The position numbers were made by a program, and so were the translations under genes. A DNA stretch of 64,000 nt from Owenweeksia sp. (GTDB lineage: Bacteria > Bacteroidota > Bacteroidia > Flavobacteriales > Schleiferiaceae): assembly GCA_028285465.1 (NCBI GenBank), contig JANQPD010000003.1, positions 1 to 64,000 on the forward strand, given 5' to 3'. The notes beneath the pieces are model-generated. The model had not been told where the DNA came from, did not search any database, and saw nothing but the letters and a program-made list of their open reading frames with translations. Below are positions 9,214 to 17,606 of the stretch, in pieces (within the stretch, counting starts at the first letter, position 1; every line of letters begins with the position of its first letter).

Positions 9214-10124
9214 AACCTGGATTCTGATATCGAATAGGTAGGCTTCTGGTTGAGAATGCCGAAAATATTACTCAAATACTGGCCCACCACGGCCAGGCTG
9301 ATAAGAATAAGGCTGGTCGAAAACATAATGGCCACGATCAAAGCGGTGAAGCCCGCTACATTCACATCGAAGAAAAGCTTTCTTACAGCAAAGTAAAGGG
9401 CTAAAACAAATGCGAGCGCAGACAGGCTACCCCCGAGAAATACCAAAAGCCGGAGAGGTACGGTGCTGTAGGTAAAAGAGAGTTGAAGCACCAGGCTAAT
9501 TATCTTAAAGCGCGAGTACCCACTTTTCCCATGTGCCCTCGGGCTGGTTTGTACAGCAACAAAACCGATCTTCTGTGTATACCAAAACAATATCTCATCT
9601 AAAAAAACAACCGGTTGTACATGACTTACCAGTTTCTTCTTTAACGCCTGGTTTAAGAGCCTCATCGAAGATCCTCTTCCTATGCCTTGATTAAGTGTCT
9701 TTGCCCCTAACTGCCACAGCTGTCCCCCGATTTTTTTAGCGGCATTCGTGTGCCGTGCGCCTTCTCCGTATACCAAGTCTGCCTTGCTCTTCTTCATCTC
9801 GCTTAGCAGTAGAGGAAGGTCTTCCGGGCTGTATTGCAGGTCATCGTCTATGGTAAATACATAGTCTCCCGAAGCGTGTTTAATGCCGCATAAAGTGGCA
9901 TTGTGTTGTCCGTAATTCTTAGCGAGGCGGATCAGCTTCACCGAACCGGGCGTATTTTCTTTTAGCTGCAACAACACCTCCCAGCTGTTGTCCTTCGAAA
10001 AATCATCCACATACAGGATCTCAAAAGGTTTTTCCAAAGCCCGGAAAGTTTCCAAAAGCTTAGTGTTGAGCGCAGCTAAACTCGCGCTGCTTTCGTAAAC
10101 CGGTATTACAATTGAATATTCCAT
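9210..10124 (-). CDS. Glycosyltransferase family 2, polyprenyl-phosphate type (DPM1/ArnC-like)
   Basis: 304 residues. The N-terminal GT-A domain starts SIVIPVYESSASLAALN and carries the metal-binding motif TIDDDLQYSPEDL near residue 95. Two C-terminal membrane spans follow (LRLLVFLGGSLSALAFVLAL; FTALIVAIMFSTSLILISLA). This layout is that of enzymes making polyprenyl-phosphate sugars such as ArnC or dolichyl-phosphate mannose synthase. The charged sugar would serve as donor on the periplasmic side, for example for GT-C enzymes like the TMTC-like pair at 13.6-17.4 kb. The gene overlaps both neighbours in the operon. Confidence 0.88.
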   Translation of the reverse strand: MEYSIVIPVYESSASLAALNTKLLETFRALEKPFEILYVDDFSKDNSWEVLLQLKENTPGSVKLIRLAKNYGQHNATLCGIKHASGDYVFTIDDDLQYSPEDLPLLLSEMKKSKADLVYGEGARHTNAAKKIGGQLWQLGAKTLNQGIGRGSSMRLLNQALKKKLVSHVQPVVFLDEILFWYTQKIGFVAVQTSPRAHGKSGYSRFKIISLVLQLSFTYSTVPLRLLVFLGGSLSALAFVLALYFAVRKLFFDVNVAGFTALIVAIMFSTSLILISLAVVGQYLSNIFGILNQKPTYSISESRL

Positions 10125-10870
10125 CAGTGTCCGGCACTTAGACCGCCATCCATAATAAGTTCGGTACCGGTTATCCAGCGGGAAGCGTCTGACAACAAAA
10201 ACACAATGGCATGGGCAATGTCTTCCGGCTCTCCAAAACCCAGCGGGTACATGTCTCCGTGTTTGTCCATCATTTCCTTTGAAACCGCTTGTTCAGCCCG
10301 GTCAAAAAGTGGGGTTTTCACCATGGCTGCCGCGATCACGTTTGACCGTATTTTCTTTTCCGCATACTCCAGGGCCAAGGCTTTACTGTAAGCATTTAAT
10401 GCGGCCTTGCTCCCGGCATATAAGGCACCTCCTTTATGCGCAAAAAAACTGGAAATAGAAGACATAAATACAACAGCTCCTCCATTGTTTATCTTTTTTG
10501 CTTTTAGCAAAAAGCTATTGAGCTTTATAGGGCCTTTGTAATTAAGGGCAAAAAGTTGCTCGATCTGTTTTTCTCCGATAAACTTTACCGGGAAAGCTTT
10601 GACCATGCCGGCACTATGTACCAATCCATCCAAAGCGGGGAGCTGCTCTACCAGATGGCGCAATTGATCCTCCTTTGTAACATCGGCCTGTATGATGCGA
10701 TGTTCTTCCCCGGATAAGGTGTCCTTTACATCTGCTAACTTCTGCTCACTCCTGGCACTGAGCACCAGTGTAGCGCCCATGTCAGCACAAAGGCGTGCCG
10801 TACAGGCACCGATGCCCGAAGAGGCCCCTGTAATCAAAATGGTTTTGCCTTGTAAGGTAAACGGATTCAT
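10124..10870 (-). CDS. SDR family oxidoreductase (FabG-like ketoreductase)
   Basis: 248 residues. Rossmann motif GASSGIG at 15-21, catalytic Ser in VVFMSSISSF, catalytic YAGSK (Tyr151, Lys155), and the C-terminal TGTELIMDGGLSAGH typical of classical SDRs. Its overlap with the KASIII gene upstream (ATGA) and its place after the ACP suggest that it reduces the 3-ketoacyl-ACP made by the KASIII enzymes to 3-hydroxyacyl-ACP. A nucleotide-sugar or other keto substrate is possible. Confidence 0.85.
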   Translation of the reverse strand: MNPFTLQGKTILITGASSGIGACTARLCADMGATLVLSARSEQKLADVKDTLSGEEHRIIQADVTKEDQLRHLVEQLPALDGLVHSAGMVKAFPVKFIGEKQIEQLFALNYKGPIKLNSFLLKAKKINNGGAVVFMSSISSFFAHKGGALYAGSKAALNAYSKALALEYAEKKIRSNVIAAAMVKTPLFDRAEQAVSKEMMDKHGDMYPLGFGEPEDIAHAIVFLLSDASRWITGTELIMDGGLSAGH

Positions 10871-11922
10871 ATCTCAAGTACTTCGGTGCATACTACTTTA
10901 TTGGTGCTGAGAGACATCACCCCCCATGACAAACCCACACCAAAACCCGAAAGTAATGCATGGCATTTTTTCGTACTTAATGCTTCTTTCAATTCTGTAA
11001 GCATGGTAAGCGGGATGGATGCAGAACTGGTATTGCCATAATCCCGTATAGAGTAAGGCACCTGTTCGGGTGAGAATTTCATTTTTTTCCGGATGGTCTC
11101 GTTCATCAGGAGATTGGCCTGGTGCATAAGCAAGTAGTCAAAATCTGCAGGGGTAAAGCCATGTTTATCCAAGAATGCCTGCATGCTTTTAGGTACTTTT
11201 CCTACCGAAAAGCTAAACACATCCAATCCGTTCAAGGCTACGTGTAGCCGACTCCGGCTAATGCCTTTGTCCAGTTCCCTTATGCGGAAAGACTCTTCCG
11301 ACACCAGATTCCTTATGCCTCCGTCAGGGATCATAATGGCTTCGTACCCGCTGCCATCACTATTGAGTTGAAAATGCATGGGTGGGGCTGTGGGTGTGTA
11401 TTCCAGGGCACATACACAACCCGCATCGCCAAATAAAGGATAGGTGCTTTTATCGGTTGATGCACAGGTGGCTGAGGAAACGTCTCCTACCATGAGTAAG
11501 CCCTTTTTCAGTTGTCCGCTTTGCATGAGGCTACTGATCACCGATAAACCATATACAAAGCCCGAACAGCCCAACCCAATGTCAAAAGTTATACACCCTT
11601 CGCTCAGCTTCAGGCGGTCTTGCAAAATGGTAGAAGTAGAAGGTAAATAATAGTCCCTTGATTGTGAAAGAAAGATCAATACTTCTACTTCTTCCTTTTC
11701 CCATTGGAGTTTGTTGAGGAGTGCTTCGGTTGCTTCAAAGCATAGGTCGGAAGTAGTAAGCCCTTTGGGAGCCACCCGCCTGGTTTCTACACCTGTAGTT
11801 TTAATAAACAGTTTTTTTTCTGCTTCCGAAAAATGCGGCAAGTCCCAATTCGACTCTGCTTGTTTGGGTACAGCCCCTGAAAGGCCAGCTACGTTTACGT
11901 GATGTGTGGAGAGCCATGCCAT
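10867..11922 (-). CDS. 3-oxoacyl-ACP synthase III family protein (KASIII copy A)
   Basis: 351 residues of the FabH/KASIII thiolase fold. Catalytic Cys119 lies in DIGLGCSGFVYGL, the active-site His in LMHQANLLMN, and the Asn in IRDYGNTSSASIPL; the triad is intact. Such enzymes condense an acyl-CoA with malonyl-ACP or transfer acyl groups. The ATG follows immediately after the stop codon of the ACP gene, so the partner is probably that ACP. It differs widely from KASIII copy B in the same operon, so the two may use different starters or form a pair. Housekeeping FabH is expected elsewhere in the genome. Confidence 0.88.
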   Translation of the reverse strand: MAWLSTHHVNVAGLSGAVPKQAESNWDLPHFSEAEKKLFIKTTGVETRRVAPKGLTTSDLCFEATEALLNKLQWEKEEVEVLIFLSQSRDYYLPSTSTILQDRLKLSEGCITFDIGLGCSGFVYGLSVISSLMQSGQLKKGLLMVGDVSSATCASTDKSTYPLFGDAGCVCALEYTPTAPPMHFQLNSDGSGYEAIMIPDGGIRNLVSEESFRIRELDKGISRSRLHVALNGLDVFSFSVGKVPKSMQAFLDKHGFTPADFDYLLMHQANLLMNETIRKKMKFSPEQVPYSIRDYGNTSSASIPLTMLTELKEALSTKKCHALLSGFGVGLSWGVMSLSTNKVVCTEVLEI

Positions 11923-12162
11923 TTACGATGCCTTTCTGCGTGCCTCTACAATGTGAAAAAGATCCTGAACGGTTTCAATCTGGTTTAAATCTTCTCCGGT
12001 AATCGCCACTTCGTATTCCGTTTCCATCAGGGCAATCAGGATCAGGGCGTACATAGAGCTCCACTCTTCAAGATCGCGGAAACTCGTTGTGGGTTCCAGG
12101 GTCCCTTTTTCAAGTTCCTCGAACTCCTCTTCTAATTTGTGTATAAAACTTTTTATCTCCAT
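11923..12162 (-). CDS. Acyl carrier protein, dedicated to the operon
   Basis: 79 residues, acidic helical ACP. The phosphopantetheine site usually reads DSL; here it reads WSSM (Ser36 as the probable attachment residue), preceded by FRDLEEW. Divergent ACPs of this sort occur in surface-glycan and secondary-metabolite loci rather than in the fab operon. It lies between two KASIII genes, with gaps of 3 and 0 bases. Replacement of the motif's Asp by Ser may tune which phosphopantetheinyl transferase or partner recognises it. Confidence 0.83.
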   Translation of the reverse strand: MEIKSFIHKLEEEFEELEKGTLEPTTSFRDLEEWSSMYALILIALMETEYEVAITGEDLNQIETVQDLFHIVEARRKAS

Positions 12163-12165
12163 AGT

Positions 12166-13209
12166 TTACTTAAAATACAGCATACAAGCTCCCCAAGATA
12201 ACCCAATTCCGAAACCCGCCAGCAATACTTTATTTCCTTTACTTATTCTCTGAGCCTGGTAAGCTCTGTACAAAGCGATCGGGATAGAAGAAGATACCGT
12301 ATTGCCCACATCGGTTATGTCAATGCAAAACTTTTCTTCCTTTACCTTGAGCCGCTTGCGCAAAAAGTTAAGCATTTGCCCGTTGGCCTGATGAGGCACA
12401 AAAAAATCTACTTCTTCTTTCTCAAGCCCTTCCTTTTCTAAAATATCCTCTACTAGCTGAGGCACCGTTCGCAAAGCAAATAAAAATATCTGAGGTGCAT
12501 TCATGCGCAACCTTCCCCCCAATAAGCCAGGATAGATGTGCTTGAATTGAAACAGCCACTCTGCATCCGCAGGATTCCGGGTACCGGAACGTTCTACCTT
12601 TAGTATATGTTCTCCTTTTCCGTCCGTACCAAAAACAGCCCCTCCAATGGAAGCGTTGATCCCTGACGGGATCTTTTTATCGCTGATCAGGGTAGCCGCT
12701 GCGCCATCACTGAATATGGCCCGGATATTCCAATCACTCGGATGGATGACTTTGGTGGGGGTATCTGATGTTATGAGCAGCACCTTTCGTGCCTGCCCCC
12801 CCATAATGAGCAATTTGGCCAGGTTAAGCCCATAGATGTAGCCGGTACATCCATGAAGCACGTCAATGGCGCCTATACTCTTTCTCAACCCCAGGTCGGC
12901 CTGCATCACACAGGCAGTGGTTGGGCCTTTGTATTCCAGCGCATCAGAAACAAAGATCAGGTAATCAATTTCCTCGCGGGCAATGTCCCATTCTTCAAAG
13001 AGCTTCAAGGCGGCCCTGTTTCCCAGGTCTTTTGAGCTATCGCTATGCGCTGAAACATACCTTTGCTTGATCCAGCAATAGTTATACACATCTTCTATCG
13101 ATGGACCATCAGGATCATCTTTCTCCTTAAAATGCAGATAATCTTCTATGATGGAGGCATTGCCGAGTTTTTCTTCCGGCAGGTAGTAACTGATCGCGTT
13201 TATATACAC
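12166..13209 (-). CDS. 3-oxoacyl-ACP synthase III family protein (KASIII copy B)
   Basis: 347 residues. The triad is present: Cys121 in DVLHGCTGYIYGLN, His in FVPHQANGQML, Asn in DVGNTVSSSIPIAL. It is the first gene of the minus-strand operon KASIII-ACP-KASIII-SDR-GT2-GNAT. Its N-terminal third contains an unusual insertion (FKEKDDPDGPSIEDVYNYCW) compared with housekeeping FabH, in the region that shapes the acyl pocket and dimer face, which suggests a specialised starter unit. The ATG at 13209 has no good promoter match upstream; the region upstream holds a decayed repeat fragment. Confidence 0.87.
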   Translation of the reverse strand: MYINAISYYLPEEKLGNASIIEDYLHFKEKDDPDGPSIEDVYNYCWIKQRYVSAHSDSSKDLGNRAALKLFEEWDIAREEIDYLIFVSDALEYKGPTTACVMQADLGLRKSIGAIDVLHGCTGYIYGLNLAKLLIMGGQARKVLLITSDTPTKVIHPSDWNIRAIFSDGAAATLISDKKIPSGINASIGGAVFGTDGKGEHILKVERSGTRNPADAEWLFQFKHIYPGLLGGRLRMNAPQIFLFALRTVPQLVEDILEKEGLEKEEVDFFVPHQANGQMLNFLRKRLKVKEEKFCIDITDVGNTVSSSIPIALYRAYQAQRISKGNKVLLAGFGIGLSWGACMLYFK

Positions 13210-13428
13210 TAAAAGAAAGTATGAAAAGAGGTTAAAGTAACGGAAAAAAACTGGTCGTAAGCCTCTGCTTTTTTCAAGCTAAGCGAAATAGTCTCCGCTA
13301 AAAAGTGAAAGACTTACTCTCGGCATAGCACCTTATTCAGTTTTTCTGCTGTAAGTGACATGCCAAAAGGTGCCTCAGAGCATATCTTATAACTTAACCT
13401 TCCATGTCTATGATTATTTAACGGTAGC

Positions 13429-13584
13429 CTAACCTCCCTTAAGCAGCTGAGTTTCTCCAGCTTCTATTCCATACCGGGTAGTCGTACAACCATTGCCATC
13501 CGTAACGGTTAATGTATACCCTCTCAATGGCATGGTTATCGGCATATATCCATCATCCTAAGAACAATTGTAAGGTGGTTTACC
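13429..13584 (-). pseudogene. Decayed SprB-like adhesin repeat fragment
   Basis: On the minus strand one frame reads GKPPYNCS, a TAG, then DDGYMPITMPLRGYTLTVTD and GNGCTT. This follows the SprB-repeat pattern (PPYtYsW-sdG...GtYtvtVTDanGCt) seen in large T9SS gliding adhesins. The TAG sits where the repeat normally has Trp (TGG to TAG), and a TAA interrupts the frame just upstream. No other repeat units or start codon were found, so this is a relic. The rest of the 405-base gap 13210-13614 holds only short open frames that I cannot identify. Confidence 0.55.
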
Positions 13585-13614
13585 TTAGGGTATACTTACT
13601 AGGGCACTCCGGAA

Positions 13615-15573
13615 TTAATTCGCCTTTGATCGGAGTTGGTCTAAATACGCTTCGGAAACCTGGGCGCCTTCTTGCTTTGCGCGCATAGCACTTTCCAAAG
13701 CACCTTTATAATCTCCAATACTATTCTTTACTACAGCTAAATTCAACCAGGTACCTGATGCATGACTATTGAGTTGCAAAGCTTGCGTGTAGGCTTTAAC
13801 GGAGCGGTCCAGTTCCCGGGTCTGGTAATAGACACTTCCAAGGTTATTAAATGCATCAAAGTAGCCAGGGTCAAGGTTAATGGCCTTTTCCAGATCGCGT
13901 TTGGCAGATTCAAGGTCAGAATTTAGCTGCGCTGTTCCCCGGTTGTACCAGGCCCTTGCATAATTGGGGTTCAATTCAATGGCTTTGTTAAAGTCTGATA
14001 TTGCTTCCTCTTGATTACCGGTTAGCAAGTATAAGTTACCCCGGTTGTTATAGGCCAGGTAAGAATCCGGATTGAGGGCAATTGCCGTATTAAAATCGCC
14101 CAATGCCTTTGCTCCATCATTTGCAGAAACGTAAAATTGCCCCCTGTTGATATAAGCTTGTTCATAATCTGGCCGCAACTGAATAGCCTTTGAATAGCTT
14201 TCTATGGCTTGCCGGGTATATCCTAACTGATGCTGTAAATCTCCCAGGTTAAAGTAATTGTCAAAACGATCAGGTGCCAACTGCACGGCCTTGTTAAAAT
14301 CAGCCAGGGCTTTAGAATTGTTGGAAACATCTTTGTAATAATTCCCCCGCCCTATATAGGCAAACCAATCCTGCGGATATTCTGAAATGGCCTTACTCCA
14401 TAGTGTTTCGCTATTCTGCCAAACCTTTAATTGTTGGCTTGAGAGATAAAAAAGGGGAAGCCCGATACTGATGCTTATCAGATAAAAAGTAGATTTCTTT
14501 TTAGGTATCTGAGGGACACGTTCAATCAAAACGATCAATGCCAAAAATAATCCTATATAACACAGGTAAGAATACCGTTCAGCAACTATGGCTCTTCCTA
14601 CGCTCACCAGCTGTAGCATCAATATCAGATTGAGCAAAAAGAACAATCCCGCAAACCCCAAAATCCTGTTCTTTCTCATCCCCAGCCATCCAAGGATCAA
14701 TAAGAATATCGCGCCTACTGCTGCCGGCATCAGAAAGCCCCATTCCAACATTTCAGTTTCCTGAGGGTAGGGATGCATAGGTGACAGGCCTGTGGGTAAA
14801 ATGCTCTTGACTATGTAGAAAAACAAACCGTAAAAGGCAAAGCTCAAACGTTGCGTTACTGAATAGGTTTCCAGGTCATTAACTGCAGCATTGCTTTGCA
14901 ATTGGATAGTAAGCATACCAATAAGCAAACTGCCTATAAACAATGGTATTAAAGGGAGGGCACTTTTGATTTTGATCTTCCCGAATGCTAAGTAATGCAA
15001 CAAAACCAAAGCTACCGGAAGGGTAATAGCTGCAGGCTTAGACAGAAGGGAAATTACCGCTGCACCAAATGTGAGCAATAGATGTTTTTTCTGTTTGGTT
15101 TTTAGATATTCGAAATATGCGATCAATGCACCCAGATAGAAAAAGGTATACACTAAATCCTTCCGGCTGGATATCCAGGCTACAGACTCTATGTGCATGG
15201 GGTGAATAGCAAAAAGAAGTGCTGCAAAAAAAGCTGCTCCCATTTTATTTGGAAGTATTCTTCTGGCAAAAAAGAAAACCAAAATGGAATTCAAAAGATG
15301 CCAAACAACATTATTAATGTGAAATATGCCAGGTGAGCCCCCTCCTAACCAATAATCTAACCTAAGGCTTAGCATAGTTAGCGGGTGAAAATTACCTGTA
15401 CCTGATCCATCTAAAAGAGAAGCAATAGTTGGATGGAGAATAAACGCGTTGTTCAGGACATATAGCTGATCGTCAAAGTTGACAAAGTCAAAATGGAAAG
15501 AAGGCCAATAGAGCCCCAGGGTAAGTACAGCCAGGCCCAACAACTCTAGGTAAGTCCTCTTATTCACATTCAT
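13615..15573 (-). CDS. TMTC-like multi-span TPR membrane protein (putative GT-C glycosyltransferase), copy B
   Basis: 652 residues from the ATG at 15573; the ORF track begins two codons earlier at TTG. The N-terminal ~400 residues hold about ten membrane spans with GT-C features: an acidic loop motif (FVNFDDQLYVLNN) after span 1, then NFHPLTMLSLRLDYWLGG and HPMHIESVAWISSRKD. These resemble TMTC-type O-mannosyltransferases and PMT-like enzymes using polyprenyl-linked sugars. About seven TPR units (residues ~415-645, e.g. NRGNLYLLTGNQEEAISDFN) face the periplasm and probably bind acceptor proteins. It directly follows its paralog with no gap, so the two are cotranscribed. Activity is inferred from architecture. 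Confidence 0.75.
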   Translation of the reverse strand: MNVNKRTYLELLGLAVLTLGLYWPSFHFDFVNFDDQLYVLNNAFILHPTIASLLDGSGTGNFHPLTMLSLRLDYWLGGGSPGIFHINNVVWHLLNSILVFFFARRILPNKMGAAFFAALLFAIHPMHIESVAWISSRKDLVYTFFYLGALIAYFEYLKTKQKKHLLLTFGAAVISLLSKPAAITLPVALVLLHYLAFGKIKIKSALPLIPLFIGSLLIGMLTIQLQSNAAVNDLETYSVTQRLSFAFYGLFFYIVKSILPTGLSPMHPYPQETEMLEWGFLMPAAVGAIFLLILGWLGMRKNRILGFAGLFFLLNLILMLQLVSVGRAIVAERYSYLCYIGLFLALIVLIERVPQIPKKKSTFYLISISIGLPLFYLSSQQLKVWQNSETLWSKAISEYPQDWFAYIGRGNYYKDVSNNSKALADFNKAVQLAPDRFDNYFNLGDLQHQLGYTRQAIESYSKAIQLRPDYEQAYINRGQFYVSANDGAKALGDFNTAIALNPDSYLAYNNRGNLYLLTGNQEEAISDFNKAIELNPNYARAWYNRGTAQLNSDLESAKRDLEKAINLDPGYFDAFNNLGSVYYQTRELDRSVKAYTQALQLNSHASGTWLNLAVVKNSIGDYKGALESAMRAKQEGAQVSEAYLDQLRSKAN

Positions 15574-15579
15574 GATCAA

Positions 15580-17421
15580 TTATTGAGCCGGCTGGTAATA
15601 ACCTGGATCAACCTTTACCCCTAGATTCCGGGCTCTGTCGAAATCTGCATTAGCCGAATTCTGATCCCCAAGCAAGCGAAAAGAAATTCCCCGGTTTAAG
15701 AAATACACTCCCTCGGCCTTTAAGCCAATTGCGGTATTGAGCACGGTAATGGATGAATCAAACTCACCCAAGTACTGATGCTCTATGGCAAGGGCGTTCC
15801 AAATAGCATGGTTACCAGGTTCCAGAAAAACGCATTTTTTAAAATCCTTTTTAGCCTGAACTCTTTGATTTAATTGCCCATATATGATCCCCCTGTTCAT
15901 ATAGGCATTTACAAACAGTGAATCCAAACTTATGGAGCGGTTTAAGTCACCAAGTGCTTCACGGTACTTTCCTTTTCTTCCATAGATAGCTCCCCGATTG
16001 GCAAATGCATTTTCATCAGTAGAATCCAACCGGATACAATTGTTATAATCGCTTAAAGCATACTCATCTTGTCCCATGTCGAAATAGATATTACCGCGGT
16101 TGCTGTAAAACATGGCCTCGTTAGGATTGAGTTTAATGGCTTGGTTTAAATCCCGGAGCGCTTTGGAAAACTGCTTTTCCAAGCGGTAATAAACACCTCT
16201 TCCGCCCCAAGACCCTGCCACTTCAGGAAACTTTTCAATAGCATCTGTCCACAGGGTTTCTCCGTTTTCCCAAACCTTTACCCTGTTGAAGGATGCTACA
16301 GCAAGGCCCAATAGAAGCAGGCCTGTGAGCATTCCTACTGACCGTTTATTGTTTTTTTGCTTAAAAAACAGGGCTTCTGAAACAAAGTAGACGGCAATGC
16401 TCAATCCTACATAAGCCAGGTAGGTATAGCGTTCTGCAATGATGGTGCTTCCTACAGAGACCAGTTGCACCACTAAAAGCAGTGATGATAGAAAAAACAG
16501 CATACCAAAAACAATACCTCTGTAAGATCTCCAGCGCCATAGACTAAATCCTGTAACTGCCAGAAAAATAACAGGGGATAAACTCACCCACAGATCAAAT
16601 GGTTTTGAAGGATAGGGATAAAAAGATGATAGGTGGATTGGCGCTACGAACTTGATCAAATATAGATTTAACGCGTAGCTGGCTAATTGCAAGCGCTCCA
16701 AAACCGTATAGGCCTCTACACTAACTGCTCCCACTTTAGTTTGGACAGATACAGTTGCTAATCCGATCAAAACGGATACGATAAAGAAAGGTATTTTTTC
16801 GACAATCAGTTTAATTGACATTTTCCTTGCCGTCAAATAGTCCACTAATAACAAATGGATGGGGAATATGACAGCCGTAGGCTTTGATAGGGTAGATAGG
16901 ATAAAGAACAGAAGGGTAACTGTCAGGTATCTTGATTTCTTCGCTGCACAAAAACTATGATAACTGATAAGGCCTAGAAAATAGAAACAGAAAAACAGGA
17001 CATCTTTTCGCGCGGATATCCAGGCAACTGATTCAACATGCATAGGGTGTAACGCAAAAACCCCTGCTACAAACAGAGGTAAAAATTCCTGCTTGGGCCA
17101 GGTTCTCCGCACCCACATATATAGCAGCAGGATATTGAAAATATGAAGTATCAAATTAAACAGATGATACCCAAATGCATTTTCTCCTCCAACAGCATAG
17201 TTCAATGCTAAGCTTAGCATCGTCAAAGGGTGATAGTTGGCCGTATTCCCCTCTGTAAAAAACTTTCCTAAGTTCTCCGCTGTTGGGTTCGTGACTTGTA
17301 AGTTATTGATAACATAGTAGTCATCATCCCAATTGACAAAATCAAAAGAAAGCGATTGTAAATACACCAGTAAGGTGACGATTAGAATACTGCCAACTAG
17401 AACTCTATGCTTTTGATTCAA
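15580..17421 (-). CDS. TMTC-like multi-span TPR membrane protein (putative GT-C glycosyltransferase), copy A
   Basis: 613 residues. The frame has no ATG before the conserved N-terminus, and an in-frame TGA lies a short way upstream, so TTG at 17421 is the best start; a -7 box TAGATTTG sits 20 bases upstream. Conserved features shared with copy B: FVNWDDDYYVINN, NYHPLTMLSLALNYAVGG, HPMHVESVAWISARKD, then VSVGSTIIAERYTYLAYVGL before the soluble part. About six TPR units follow (NRGNIYFDMGQDEYALSDYN). It probably transfers a lipid-linked sugar to periplasmic or secreted proteins; the polyprenyl-phosphate GT2 at 9.2-10.1 kb could supply such a donor. Confidence 0.75.
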   Translation of the reverse strand: MNQKHRVLVGSILIVTLLVYLQSLSFDFVNWDDDYYVINNLQVTNPTAENLGKFFTEGNTANYHPLTMLSLALNYAVGGENAFGYHLFNLILHIFNILLLYMWVRRTWPKQEFLPLFVAGVFALHPMHVESVAWISARKDVLFFCFYFLGLISYHSFCAAKKSRYLTVTLLFFILSTLSKPTAVIFPIHLLLVDYLTARKMSIKLIVEKIPFFIVSVLIGLATVSVQTKVGAVSVEAYTVLERLQLASYALNLYLIKFVAPIHLSSFYPYPSKPFDLWVSLSPVIFLAVTGFSLWRWRSYRGIVFGMLFFLSSLLLVVQLVSVGSTIIAERYTYLAYVGLSIAVYFVSEALFFKQKNNKRSVGMLTGLLLLGLAVASFNRVKVWENGETLWTDAIEKFPEVAGSWGGRGVYYRLEKQFSKALRDLNQAIKLNPNEAMFYSNRGNIYFDMGQDEYALSDYNNCIRLDSTDENAFANRGAIYGRKGKYREALGDLNRSISLDSLFVNAYMNRGIIYGQLNQRVQAKKDFKKCVFLEPGNHAIWNALAIEHQYLGEFDSSITVLNTAIGLKAEGVYFLNRGISFRLLGDQNSANADFDRARNLGVKVDPGYYQPAQ

Positions 17422-17441
17422 CCGGATATCTTTAGTATTCG

Positions 17442-17449
17442 CAAATCTA
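17442..17449 (-). promoter_or_regulatory. Putative -7 box (TAGATTTG) of the TMTC-like pair
   Basis: The minus-strand TAGATTTG matches TAnnTTTG. It would place transcription start about 14 bases before the TTG codon at 17421, which supports that start. No clear -33 element was seen. Confidence 0.4.
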
Positions 17450-17571
17450 TAGCTAATTCATACCCACCTCTTTATATTCCAGCAGAAATTTTCTGCGCAA
17501 GACATTGGCTAACTGCTGCCCTTACCGGTTAAAGAATCTAAGTTTTGTGGTTAATAATGTTGCACGGCAAT

Positions 17572-17598
17572 AAAAAAGCCGACTCAATGAGTCGGCTT
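17572..17598 (-). terminator. Terminator downstream of tRNA-Leu
   Basis: On the minus strand a 10-bp stem (AAGCCGACTC / GAGTCGGCTT, loop of 3) is followed by a T run. It lies 9 bases after the tRNA-Leu 3' end. Confidence 0.85.
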
Positions 17599-17606
17599 GC
17601 ATTACG

